From the NCBI GenBank assembly GCA_000151295.1, contig GG745341.1, forward strand, positions 220,494-284,493: DNA of 64,000 nt. The letters are read 5' to 3'. The translations under genes and the position numbers were made by a program. Origin of the DNA: Allomyces macrogynus ATCC 38327 (Eukaryota; Blastocladiomycota; Blastocladiomycetes; Blastocladiales; Blastocladiaceae). The notes under the pieces were generated by a model, which saw only the letters and a list, made by a program, of their open reading frames with translations, did no database searches and was not told where the DNA came from. Of the stretch, positions 10,691 to 21,397 are shown piece after piece (position 1 is the stretch's first letter; every line of letters begins with the position of its first letter).

Positions 10691-12828
10691 TCACGCCGCA
10701 TCGACCCCATCCACGAGCGTCGCGCCCGATGGCACTGGCCGGCGATGCAACAGCCGTTGCTCAGCACCCTCCTCGCTCTCCACCACCCGGCCCGCATCGC
10801 CATCAGCGGCAAATGTGCCATACTGCCCTCCCACCACATGCGTCGGCAACAGCCCCTCCCCATCCCCCGTCCCCGTCCGGTGCCGCCGCACGCGCTCCTC
10901 CCTGTCTTCATCATGTGTCCCGCCTTGAGCGAGCCGTGCACCATCTTTCGCATCCCACGCGACCAGCGTGGTCGTTGCCGCGACCGCCGCCATGCCGACA
11001 CCGACAAACAAGTGCCCGACAGGCGTGAACGAGTCGCTCTCGGCGCGAATGTGCGCGACGAGCAGCGGGCACGTGGCAAGGACCACGTTCAGCGCGACGG
11101 TCACGAGGCCGTAGGCCGTGCCGAGCTGGTGCGCGTCGGCAAGGAGCGGGACGCACGGCCACAGGGCCGCGGCGTAGAGTGCCGATGAGGACCCGAGAAG
11201 GAGGAGCGGGAGGTGCGGGGGGAGGGAGGTGTAGAAGAGGAGAGAGTGTGCGATGACGAGTCCGGTGGCGGAGATGGGAAGGAATCGGCCGGGCCGGCCG
11301 AACCGGTCGACAATCAGGCCCATGGCCGGGGTGCCGAAGGCGGTGATTAGGTCCGGGATGGCCATGAGCGCACCGGCGGTTTGCAGGTCGCCGGGGTACC
11401 ACTTGGATTGAATGACTGCAGCCGGTGGAGAGGGTTGGTGAGTTGCGAACGAACACTCCGCGGGATATTCAAGCGTGGGTCAGGGACGTACAGTCGGAGG
11501 AAATGTGCACGAACGGCATGAACGCGCCGTACAAGAGCACTGTGACCGCGCACAGGATCCAGAACGACGTGCGCAGCTGCAGCACGGTGCGCCACGATAT
11601 CACGTCGCTCACCTCGGCCTCGACGTACGTTGCGGTCCCCGTCGGCGTCGGCTCGCGCAGGAGCGAAACGCGCTCCTCATCATCGACAACCGACGACTTG
11701 GCGGGGGACCGCGCGGGCAACATATCCTCGTGGTCGGCACGGCACGACGCGGGCGTTTCAGCGCGCGGCGACGCGGCTGTCGCATCCGACAGGAGCGTCA
11801 TGGACGACGACGGGGTGGGCGACGGCGACACAGAGCATGGCCCAAGGAGCGCAACCTCGTCCTCGTCAAGCACCGTCAGCCCGTACCGCCGGCGCAGTTC
11901 CCACTTGTCGAGCCGGACCAGGACCACACTGCACGCAGCCGACAAGACGCATGTGGCCGCACCGACCCACGCGGCGAGCGGCGTGCCTGCGAATATTCGG
12001 ACCCACCACGCATCGCCAGCCATCTTGTCGCCGCGCATCGACACGATCCAGGGCGAGACCACGTCCTGGAAAGCGGCCGCGAGCCGCGACGCCGACAAGT
12101 TCACACCGAGCGCCATTGACAACAACCTCGCGGCCTGGAACCACTCGGTCGTGATGGTCGTACCAGCCACTTCGAGCGATTCGCCGCCGAGCCCGGCAAT
12201 CGTGCGCCCAGCGACCATGACGGGTAGCGATTGCCACGACACGCCCGCGGCGAAGAGGGTCGTACCGACGACAATGATGGCGGAAAACGTGAGCATCATG
12301 CGGCGCGCGCCGAGAGCGTCGATGAGGTACCCGCCGACGAGCGGCAGGAAAATGTTGGGCAGCGAGTAGCACGAGTAGAGCAGGTTCAGATAGTATTGGT
12401 AGACGTCGTATTCGACGTCGAGCCACGCGCGCAGCGGCACGTTGAGGGCCTGGTGAGCATGGAGATCAGCTTGGAGGACTTGTGTGCAGGGATGGAATCG
12501 ATTTCACGGACCGCTGGCAAATCATAACTGGAGGAGACGATGGCAGTCAAGGACCTTTCGTCAATTTTCATCCAGCAGGACCTGATCTCGGCGAAAAAGC
12601 ACATCCGTACCAGTAGTAATTGCCAAACGTGATCAAGCACCCGAGCGTCAGAATCACCCAGTGCGTCCAGGTCAATTTGGCCCGCAATGGAGGCGGCGTG
12701 CTGCTGCTTGGGGAATCGACTTGCGCAACGCTCGGAGCCCGGGTCGTGCCGGCGCCGATCAGGTCGGTCGAGAGAATGGAGGAGGTGCGGCGCTCGTGGC
12801 CCGTGTCGCGGGTGGCCGGCTCGTCCAT
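10691..12828 (-). CDS. MFSD1-like lysosomal/vacuolar MFS transporter
   Basis: Three exons on the minus strand, 12828-12603, 12469-11492 and 11415-10691, with matching phases, give about 642 residues. The second exon carries NLLYSCYSLPNIFLPLVGGY and LIDALGARRMMLTFSA, the first-half signature of MFSD1. It also carries GLGGESLEVAGTTITTEWF, matching the family's GIGGESL motif before helix 5. The third exon has GLIVDRFGRPGRFLP and AALWPCVPLLADAHQLGTAY, which match MFSD1's second half (ALWPMVAFVVPEHQLGTAYG). In animals MFSD1 exports dipeptides from lysosomes. A vacuolar peptide exporter role here is inferred. A Ser/Pro/Asp-rich loop of about 100 residues separates the two six-helix halves, and the C-terminal 80 residues are hydrophilic. 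The first acceptor at 12469 is the least certain border. Confidence 0.82.
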
Positions 12829-13289
12829 GGCGTGGTATGGTGTTGTGGTCGGTCAAAGTAGCGTGGTCAAGACTGTGCAGCAACACGCAATTCGCTTGAT
12901 TGTCGTTGGAGGTGGATGATGGCGACGGAGCGTGGTGGTCGTGGATGGTGGCCGCGAGTTCGAGCGCTTCGGTGCGCGTGCAACGGGGAACGAACGGCAC
13001 AGCGAGGCGTGAGCTGCGTGAGCCGTCGCAGCATGCGGTGCGTGGGACCGTGGGAGCCGCCGAGACAGACAGGCGTCCGACACGATCACGCGCAAGCCAC
13101 ATCCAGGTCTGGACTTGGACACGGGCTCCCACCCACCTTGCGGCGTCGTGGAAATTCGTCGCCGGCGAGCGCAAGCGGTTCATCTCCTGTCGATCAGCTA
13201 CATGCTGAAGAGATGGATGACAACACGGTCCACGTGTCATTGTCAAAAAAGCAAAACCCTGCTGGCCCCATTTTCCATTCAATCTGACC
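12829..13289. other. Spacer between two minus-strand genes
   Basis: About 460 bases holding the promoter of the MFSD1 gene (right to left) and the 3' end of the ribophorin gene. No TATA-like element or exon stands out. Confidence 0.35.
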
Positions 13290-15245
13290 TCACGCCTTCT
13301 GCATCCGTACCACTGCAATCCGAATCTCGTCGTGCAGCTGCTCCTCAACGCGCTTCAACTCGCCCACCTTGGTCCGCGCCGCGTCCACCGCTTTCGCGTC
13401 GGCTCCCGGCGCCGATGCCTTGAGCACGACGCGCATCGCCTCGAGCATAGCGCTCGCGCGTGCCTCGGCAAGCTTGGCAATCCTGTGGGCGAGCTCCGCC
13501 TGCGTGGCCTCGCGCGGAGCGCCCGGGACCGCATCCGCCGCTGCCTGCACGTCGGCAGCCGCACGTTGCAGAGCCTTCAAGGTCGCGTCAAACGCCGTCG
13601 ATGCGCGATCAACCGCCTGCTCAAGCACGGCGCGTTCCTGTGCGGTCGTAAACGACAAGTGCGCGCGTGCAAGCCGCGCGTAAATGCGTTCGCGCTCGAG
13701 ACACACGTCGACGACGCGCGCGGCCGCGTTCCCGCGGCGCGCACCGATGCGCAGGTCGAGCGACGCGAGGGTCGAGACGATGGCGCCGACCACGGCCAGG
13801 AACGCTATCGCGGCCGCGGGCTTTTGCAGCTTGTGCACCCACGTCAGCGTGTAGGTCACGCGCACGGCCGCGTTCGAGTCGAGCAGCATCGTGTTCCGCA
13901 TAACCACGGTCGGGCGGCCCGTCGTGTCAAAGTAGTACTTGGTCGTTTTCGTGGTCCAGTCGGTGATTGGCTCACCCGACGCGGCGTCAGTGACGGCAAT
14001 GTCGGTCGCGCCCTCGGGCAGGACCAGGTTGACGTGCAGGTCCTCGACGACAACCCCCGGGAAACCCTGCACGAGCGGGACCGTCAGCGCGTACCGCGCG
14101 TTGCCGAGCTCCTTGATGTAGTCGGCACCGCGCGCAGCGTACCCGTGAACCCAGTTGTAGGTCCACCCACCGGCGAGCGGGAACCGCGGGCGCATTTGCA
14201 GCGTGGTCGCGCGGCGTGTCGCATGCAGGTTGCTTGTCGACACGTTGCCAATCTCGTCGCGGAAATAGACTTCCGACGCCGATGCCGGCAGCATCAGAGC
14301 GAGTTCCGGAATCAGGTTGCCCACTTGGCCGTACTGCGACTGGTGCATGTACTGCTGCCGGTTGAAGTGCGGCGACAGCCGCGCGCCGTCGTGCGTGACA
14401 CGCACGTTTTCCTCGACCTCGATCGACTTGCCAAACGACCGCACCCAGATGGCACGGTGCCACGAGTTGCACACGAGCCCCGTGCGCGGTGCGTCGTAGT
14501 GCACAGTCAGCGGTTCACCGACGGGGTTGGTCGTGTAGGGGCCATACTTGACGGTGTTGCCCGAGTAGACGGCCGGCTGGCGCGTCTGCGCAAAACTCTC
14601 GGGGCGCGAGTACGTCGGGGAGCCTATCCAAGACAAGAGTGTGTCAGTTGTTTCGGGTCAACGACGACAGCGTGCACACTGGCCGTGATCCCAGACGTAC
14701 TTGACCGTGACCTGCACGTTCTCCGTCGGGTACCGCGAGTCGAGCCCAAGTTCGCTCTCAAACCACATTTTCTGCGTGTCGGTCTGCTTGATCTCGCGCG
14801 GCCGCGGAGTCACGTCGCCCACAAACACCGTGTCGACCACTATCTCGGCTGTCTCGCCCGGCTTGATCGGGTTTGGCAGCCTCAAAGAGACGACCAGCTT
14901 GTTCTGCAGGCGGTCTAGCGCGCGATCCGAATCGACCACATCCTTGCCTTCGATCGTGGCGCGCAGGCCAATCAAGCGCGGTGCGCGTTCGGCGGGCACA
15001 TGGAAGATGTAATTGCCGACTCGCGGCTCGTCGGTGCGGGACTCGTTGCGCTGGTAGTGCCACGCGAGCGTGACGCGTTCACGCACGACACGCGATCCTT
15101 GCGAGGAGAGATCGATGGCGCGCACGACGCGCGTGTGCACGAGCGCACCGGAGACGAGGTGTGCCGCCGCGACAAGGACGAGCAGCAGCGTCGCGAGCAT
15201 CGGTGCTCCCGCGCGGCGCCCGGCGGGGGCGGTCGGCGCACGCAT
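13290..15245 (-). CDS. OST1: Ribophorin I / OST1, oligosaccharyltransferase subunit
   Basis: Minus strand, two exons (15245 to about 14678, and 14623-13290), about 633 residues. Residues 16-34 form a signal peptide (MLATLLLVLVAAAHLVSG). The luminal domain carries NYIFHVPAERAPRLIGLRA, VYFRDEIGNVSTSNLHATRR and RPRFPLAGGWTYNWVHGY. These match human RPN1's YYRDEIGNVSTSHL and RPRFPLFGGW almost word for word. A single membrane helix (AAAIAFLAVVGAIVSTLASL) and a cytosolic coiled coil follow. OST1 is the ER subunit that presents substrates to the N-glycosylation enzyme STT3. The intron is odd. The strong GTACGT donor (exon end 14701) breaks the frame by one base, while a weaker donor 23 bases on (exon end 14678) keeps it. 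Either the weaker site is used or one base is wrong. Confidence 0.93.
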
Positions 15246-15631
15246 GGCGAGGTGCAGCTGGTGCGTTGAGATTCAGGCGCGCGCTTGTTGGGTGTTGCGA
15301 GCGCGTCGCGGTGGAGGTCGTGGTGGTGGTGGCGGTGGTGGTGGCGAAGGCTCACTTGCATGCGGTTGGTGCGGTGGACGCTGATCATGCCAGGAGCATC
15401 TGTGAGGCGTGATCGCGCCTTGGCTGCTTCTTGCGTCCCTTCACTCTCGCTGAAACCTGAAGCGATCTGCAGACCCACCACTTCCACCGGCGAGATTGAG
15501 CCACCAACGGCCAAACAACTTGCCGCACTCGATTGCATTGGACCGAAGCCGCCAGAAAGCCGCGGATTCTGGTCGTTTTATGCCAGCCGTCGAGCCGACC
15601 ACCCTTCAAATCACCCCACTCCACGAACGCC
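15246..15631. promoter_or_regulatory. Divergent promoter region between OST1 and the IQ protein gene
   Basis: A 386-base spacer between two genes that point away from each other, so it must hold both promoters. It contains a GGT/GGC-rich tract at about 15308-15346 (mostly GTGGTGGTGGCGGTGG-type units). No clear TATA box. Confidence 0.4.
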
Positions 15632-17389
15632 ATGGCCTCGCCGGCCATCGCTGCTGCGCTCGACCGGTCCACATCGGCGACCCCCGGCGCCGATGCGACA
15701 GCACTGCCCGCCACGTCCGAGTTCCACGCGCTGTCGGACCACGAGCAGTCCTACCTCGACCACTACTGCCATGGTGCGAGTCATCGGTGGCCCGCACCCC
15801 TGCTCGCTACGAATCGAGTTTGACCGTTGTAATCTCGATCCGTAGACGTCTCGGCCATCCACGACCTGACCGCGCGCGTGCACGCGCTGCAAACGCACAT
15901 ACGTGTCCTCCGCACTCATGTCCAGATGCTCGTCGACGCCGAGTTGCAGCCCTACCACGCAGCCGCGACCGTCATCCAGGCGCACTGGCGTGGGTACCGC
16001 GTTCGGCAACGGTGGCCCGGGCTGCAACGGCGAACGCGGTCACGACGTGCCGCTGATGACCGCGCGCCATCACCACTTGGTCCGGCGCCGCTCGCGCCCT
16101 CAGATGAGGCACGGGGTCACGGTGTCCCTGTGGTTCTCGTCGATCTGTGGGCGCGGTGCGCCCGCATCGGCGGATCGCCGACGCCACAACTCGATGGCCT
16201 GGATCCGCGCACCGTTGCCGCGATCACGATCCAGAGGCATGTCCGTGGCCATCTGGTGCGCCGCGCCGTGGCCCATGCACGCGCTGCCACTCCGCGCCAC
16301 CACGCACACCTCGCCTTGCGCCGGTGCGCCGCGCAAATGCGTCTTCTGTCAACCCACGTTGCGGCATTTCGGCGCGCGGCTGTTGCTCCTCCCACTTCCC
16401 CAGCACCACCAGCCGTCCCGACCCTCCCCGCGACCGGCGGCACCACTACGCCCACCATGCTCGCGCACGTCGACCAGCTCGCTGCCGACCTCGCCGCGCT
16501 CCACGCGCAGACCGCGTCTCTCGCTACCGACCACACCGCCCTGACCGACCAACTCACGCGCACTGCTGCGCGCATGGACCGTGTCGACTCGACGCACTCT
16601 GCGACCGCCCGCACCCTCACCGACCTGCGCGAAACCGTGACGACGATCCGCGAAGACCCGACGCACGTGACCGCCGAGCTCGCTGCGCTTCTCGCAACCC
16701 CACCAGCCGATGCACGCCGCGACGTCGACGCGACCCCGATTCCGGGGCTTGCCGACGACGTGCACGCGCTGACTCTCGAGAACGCGTCGCTCGCGGACCG
16801 AGTGGAGCTGCAGGCCATGGAAATCCGGCAACTGCGGTCGATGCTCGCGGCGGTCGTCGACCGGCAGGCAAGGGACCACGCGGTCGTGCGGCACGCGGCG
16901 GCGCGCACGATCCAGGCCGCGTGGCGGCAGACGCGGGCGCGGAAACAGCAGCGAGGCGCTGCTGCGGCAGCAGCGCGGCGTACGGCATGGGCACCCGTCA
17001 CACCGACTCCGCGGACGCGCTGGAGGACGCGCACGACTAGTTCGTCGTCGGCGCCGCCTTCGTTGCTCACGCCGGTCGGGGCAGCGGCGGCACGTGTGGT
17101 TCCGGACGCGTTGTTGAGTCCGATTCACGGCATGTTGATGGACGTGGAGGGGGGTGCCGGGGACGAGTCGATGCTGAGTGTGGCGGAAGAGTCGTTTTTG
17201 AGCCGGATCGAGGAGGGGAGGCGCGATGCGGATGTGGATGCGAGGCACGTCTCGGTCGAGGACTTCAATTACTTGAAGGCCGAGGTCGAGTGGTTGCGCA
17301 AGATGGTGGAGAGTATGCAGGCCGCTCAGCAACAGGGGCAGCAGCAGCAGCAGCCGAGAGACGTGTCGGTAGCGCCGCGGGGGACGTGA
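15632..17389 (+). CDS. IQ-motif and coiled-coil protein, likely calmodulin-binding
   Basis: Exons 15632-15773 and 15846-17389 (phase 1 intron of 72 bases) give 561 residues. Three IQ motifs are visible: ATVIQAHWRGYRVRQRW (about 88-104), AAITIQRHVRGHLVRR (about 172-187) and AARTIQAAWRQTRARKQQ (about 399-416). Heptad-like helices lie around residues 48-85, 245-320 and 345-385. An acidic/serine segment then leads to a last helix (FNYLKAEVEWLRKMVESMQ) and a Gln-rich tail. IQ motifs normally bind calmodulin or a light chain without calcium. The spacing of single IQs between coiled coils resembles centrosomal or flagellar scaffold proteins and not a myosin neck. I cannot assign a named family. The ATG at 15632 follows a CCACGAACGCC leader and gives the only splice-compatible frame. 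Confidence 0.75.
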
Positions 17390-18583
17390 TTGTGTGCGCG
17401 CATCGTGCCGACGGGTTGTAAGATATTGGTTTTGCCTGTTGCATCTTGCAACGTCAAGGATGTCTGTAAGCCGGCCATGGGAGTCTGGCGGTACGACCAC
17501 TGTCAGCGCTGGAGGCAGCTGGACAGGCACAAAGAGCAGTTGACGCAGGCAGCAGATGACAACCGGTGCCGCCTCGGGTTCGATGAGAGCCTTCGGCGCG
17601 TCGCCTGTAGTCTGCCAAAGCGACCGCAAGTTGAGGGATCGGAGCCGCCTTGGAGACCGACGTGGTCCAGGCTCCGATATCGGCCGGTCCCTCGATGGGC
17701 AAGCGGCGGATCGACCGATCTGCGCGTCGCACCTCTTCCGATGGCCCGCTGTCTCGACGGCCTCCAGGAATGCCACCGCGCCACAGGCGTGAACCATGAC
17801 GGGTATGGCAGGCATGCTGTCAGCCCTGTCGCAACTTCTGAAGGCCGGGCCTGGACCACGGCGCCCGCGGCTGCACCGGCGCAGCCAAGGCGCTGATTGT
17901 GGCATGCGCAATCTCGTGTGGGAATAACGTTTCTTGCAGAAGAGGAGAACAGAATCCGCATGCGGACTGCCACGCACCGCCTTCTCCTTCCACACGAGTG
18001 TTGGCCCTGCGTGGGTTGCCTGGTCGGCCATGCGCAGCGGCCGTGCTCACGACGAACGCGAGCGCACGACCGGCCGGGAGTTGGTCAGCAGCAGGCCAAG
18101 GGACGCGACGTGCTCCCTTCGATTCAGCGCCACAGGCTGGGCGACCCGCCGCTCCCCAACCGACCGTTCTGGACCTTCGACTCTCCGGTTGCGCGGGACT
18201 CTCGCCAAACCGACCCACGCTTCCCCACTCCTTCACACCGCTCTCCCACTCGCCGACAGCATCCGACCTCGCCGCGTCCGACCTGCCACCGCCCTGCCAC
18301 GCCCTGCCACGCGCGCTCTGGGCGCTGCATGCATCGCGGTACGTACCGCGGATGCGCGATGCGAATGCCCGGCGAGCCCGGCGAGCCCGATGCTGTGCGC
18401 GGTCGTGTCCTGCTGCCCTGCCAACCACTTTGTCCAACTTACGCTGATTGCGCTACTCGCTGCCCTCGCTGTCGGCGGCGGTGTGTGCGGTGTCTGTCGG
18501 GTGGGCCAACAGCACCACCAGCTGAGATGTTCGCTAACTGACAAGTGTTCTGTTCCCTCGGGCCTGCCCAATCTCCCCACCAA

Positions 18584-18591
18584 TATATAAA
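18584..18591 (+). promoter_or_regulatory. Isolated TATATAAA box
   Basis: TATATAAA within CACCAATATATAAACC, a CCAAT-like and TATA-like pair in an otherwise very GC-rich stretch. No coding gene follows within 2.8 kb on the + strand, so if it is a promoter it drives an unrecognised or non-coding transcript. The core is also A/T symmetrical enough to act on the minus strand. Confidence 0.3.
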
Positions 18592-20727
18592 CCAGACGAG
18601 GCGGCCCCTGGCCGGTAGTGCACAGATCGCGAGTGCAACGCTTTGATCGCCAGTCCTTCAACCTTGGGTATTTTATCTTTTGCTTCTTCGATTGTTTCGG
18701 AGGGTGGAACGTGGCCAAGTGCCCCTTGCTGGCGTCCGCCGATTGTCGGACCAAGCAGACGACGACGCGCCGCCGCCGCGCACGGCCTCTCCACCCCATG
18801 GCGCGCGAGCACCGGGGTTGGGGGCCGGCGTGGCTGGCTGGCGTCGTGCGTGGTGCCGCCGAGCGGGGTGCGGTCGTGCCCGTCGCGGCGCTTGCGGCCG
18901 TGACCGGACGTGCTTTCGCCGTCGTGATGCCGTGCCGGCACCAACACTGGGACCGCGGGTTCCTCGGCGGCGGCGACACGGCGGTGGTGGTGCTGGGGTC
19001 GGCGCGCACACGTAAACATGGGGACATGGTCGTTCCAAGCATGGTTTAGCCCGCGCGCGTGCAGGGACCCGTGGTACGAGCGCTTGCGGGCACGGGCGTC
19101 GGAGACAAGGTGGGGCTCGCGGCGGCTGACGCGCGGCGTGCGCGTGCGAGGACGAAGCGCGCGTGACGGTCGCGCACTGGGGGGTTGAGCGCACGTCGAA
19201 GGGGATGACACGCCAGGTAACGCAATGTCCGGGTACCTTGTCAAAAGAACGCTCGCGCGTGCGTGCGTGCCGGGTCCCGTCAAGAAAAGCAGAAGGCAGG
19301 CGCGGAGCGTGTGCCGCCACGTCGGTTCAGAGCAAAGCGCGCCGCCCGCCCACGCGCACGAGGTGACCGGCCGGTAAGAGCCGTGCCAGCGTTGCGCCGC
19401 GCCGCTGCGCTGCCGGCCTTGTTCTCGCAACCCCCGACACGACTGCGGCTCTCGCTGCGATCTCCGGCCCATCGACCGCGCGCGCGACACGCCGCCTCGA
19501 GCATCGTGACGTTGCGCGCCCGCACCGAGCTTGCTCAGCGTCTGCGACCACCGACCGACCGACCGACCACACGCGGCTGCGATCAACGCCCGAGCCCCCC
19601 GCACCTCTCGCCGCCGATTCCCAGCGCGTGCGACCACCTCGCGCTTTCATTCGCGAAGAACAAGTAGTTCTTGGTACCCGCAACACGATTATCGACTTGG
19701 TCGAGTGCATGTAACCAGCGGCCCGCGCGCTACAGACTGTCAACAGTGCGGTCCGTCAGCCCTTGCTCATCTGCTTACCCCCACCCTTCCCATCACCCCT
19801 GCCGCTGTCTCCATCTGGGACTGGGCGCACGCACCCGGCTTGACATGCTCGCGGCCCACGCGGCCGCCGCCACGCACGCACGCACGCGCACGCAAGCACG
19901 TACCACGATGAAGGCAGCTGGCACGCCGCCTCGTTGTTGGTTGCGTTGACGGGCACGCTTGACACTTGCGTTGTCGCCGTGCCATCTGCGGCTTCCCGCG
20001 GTGCCGTCGTTGCGCGTCGGCACGCTCCGCTTCGCTCGCCTGCACCCGCGCCAGTCATTCCACGCACGTTCGACTCACGCCGCGGTTTCGTGCGTTGGTG
20101 GGTCGTCGTCTAGGTCGCTCGCTCGCTTGCCGTACCACACGCCCACACGCCCGTGCGCGGACCGCAACGAACCCCGCCGTCCATCCACCCCTCGAGCTCG
20201 CGCGCACATCCCCGCGGCCTGAACTGGTACGTCGTGTCCGCATCCGCGGTCGCGAACCACGGCGGTCAAAAGCGTGCGGGGCATGGGCGGACCCGGCGCG
20301 GCTTTGTGCGATCGGCGCGGGCGTCGCGATCCGCGGCCCCGGCTGGGGATTGACGGGATCACCGGCGACACGACGCGGCCGACCGGTAACCCCCGCCTCG
20401 ATGCGCTGCGTCGCACCACGTCGCCTTGCGGGTGGATGGGGGCGTCACTGGATCACTGCGAGCACGAACCGCGCCGCCGGCCGGAGGGGACGCGTTCGGT
20501 GCTACGGCCCCCACCCGTGGACACGTTGCGTGTGCGGCGCTTGGCTGCATGGGCCGGCGCCAGCGCCGGCCCGGCAAGCGGAGCTGCAACCGGTGCAAGC
20601 GCGCTCGCGCGACGTGTGGACCGCACGCGTCTTGGCGGGCGATGCTTGCCGCCCTCCGCCACCGTTCGCCATGGCATTTCCACACGCGTGCATGGACTGA
20701 CACGGTGCGCCGTCGTCACCCCTCCCC

Positions 20728-20752
20728 CCCCCCCCCCCCCCACACACACACA
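20728..20752. repeat. Poly-C run followed by (CA)n
   Basis: A run of about 17-18 C (split by one T near its left end) passes directly into about five CA dinucleotides. Such a run is prone to length errors in both replication and sequencing. Confidence 0.8.
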
Positions 20753-21397
20753 GATCCAACCCTGCCCGTGGCACGCCACGCCACGACCTCGTCGACTCGT
20801 GGCATACGTGCGGATCTCGCGACCGACTCGACCTCGTCGCGTCGTGACGTTGCCAGGGTGCGTCGGCATTTCATCGGCGCTTGGTGCCACCGCTCGCGGC
20901 GAGTGACGTGCAGCGCGCGGTGCACGCCGGCAGTCGGGGCTCGAGGAAGCCGGAACGATCGCGATCGTGTTTCGTTGCTGGCACGCGTCTGCGGCGAGTC
21001 TCGTTGATCGGCGCCGGCAGCGGCACGGCGCGTCGTGCGGCCGCGCGTCGGCGGCAGTGCAGGAACTTGTGGCCGCGGCGCGGGCGTGGGCGGGAGTCGG
21101 GGCGTCGTAGGCAGGGGAACCGGGGCGGCGCGGCACGGATCATGCATCTGCTCACCGTGGAGCACGGCCGCCTCGGTGCGACCCTGCCTCGCCCACGATT
21201 TTTCCTGGCGGCACCCCGGCCCGGCGCGCACACGCGTGTCCGATGGGCGCTCGGCTGCGAGTCGGCGTGGCGCAGCCGACCTGCTCATCGGCCATCGGCC
21301 GCGTTCCCGGCCGCCACGCCGTCGTCGCCGCTGCTCGCGCGGTGCGACGGCCGCAGCGATTCGCCATCTACGCGATGTGCCCACCCCTCCACGGTCA

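Larger units (their letters stand above)
17390..21397. other. 4-kb region without a convincing gene, upstream of the homeobox gene
   Basis: Reading frames here overlap in all six frames and are rich in Arg, Ala and Pro, as expected from random GC-rich DNA. None shows a known motif or splice-consistent structure. It holds GACC repeats near 19555-19572, CACG/CGCA repeats near 19871-19900, a C17-18 run followed by (CA)n at about 20728-20752, and an isolated TATATAAA. The likeliest role is a long regulatory region or a non-coding transcript for the downstream homeobox gene. It is the longest gene-free stretch of the window. Confidence 0.4.

Noticed and set aside
17454..18640. Several overlapping frames of 60-370 codons on both strands between 17.4 and 19.6 kb
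   Set aside because: They overlap in all frames, are rich in Arg/Ala/Pro as random GC-rich DNA is, and show no motif or splice-consistent structure.
20728..20752. Telomere-like or CRISPR-like repeat at the poly-C/(CA)n site
   Set aside because: It is a simple homopolymer plus dinucleotide tract with no spacers and no telomeric unit.
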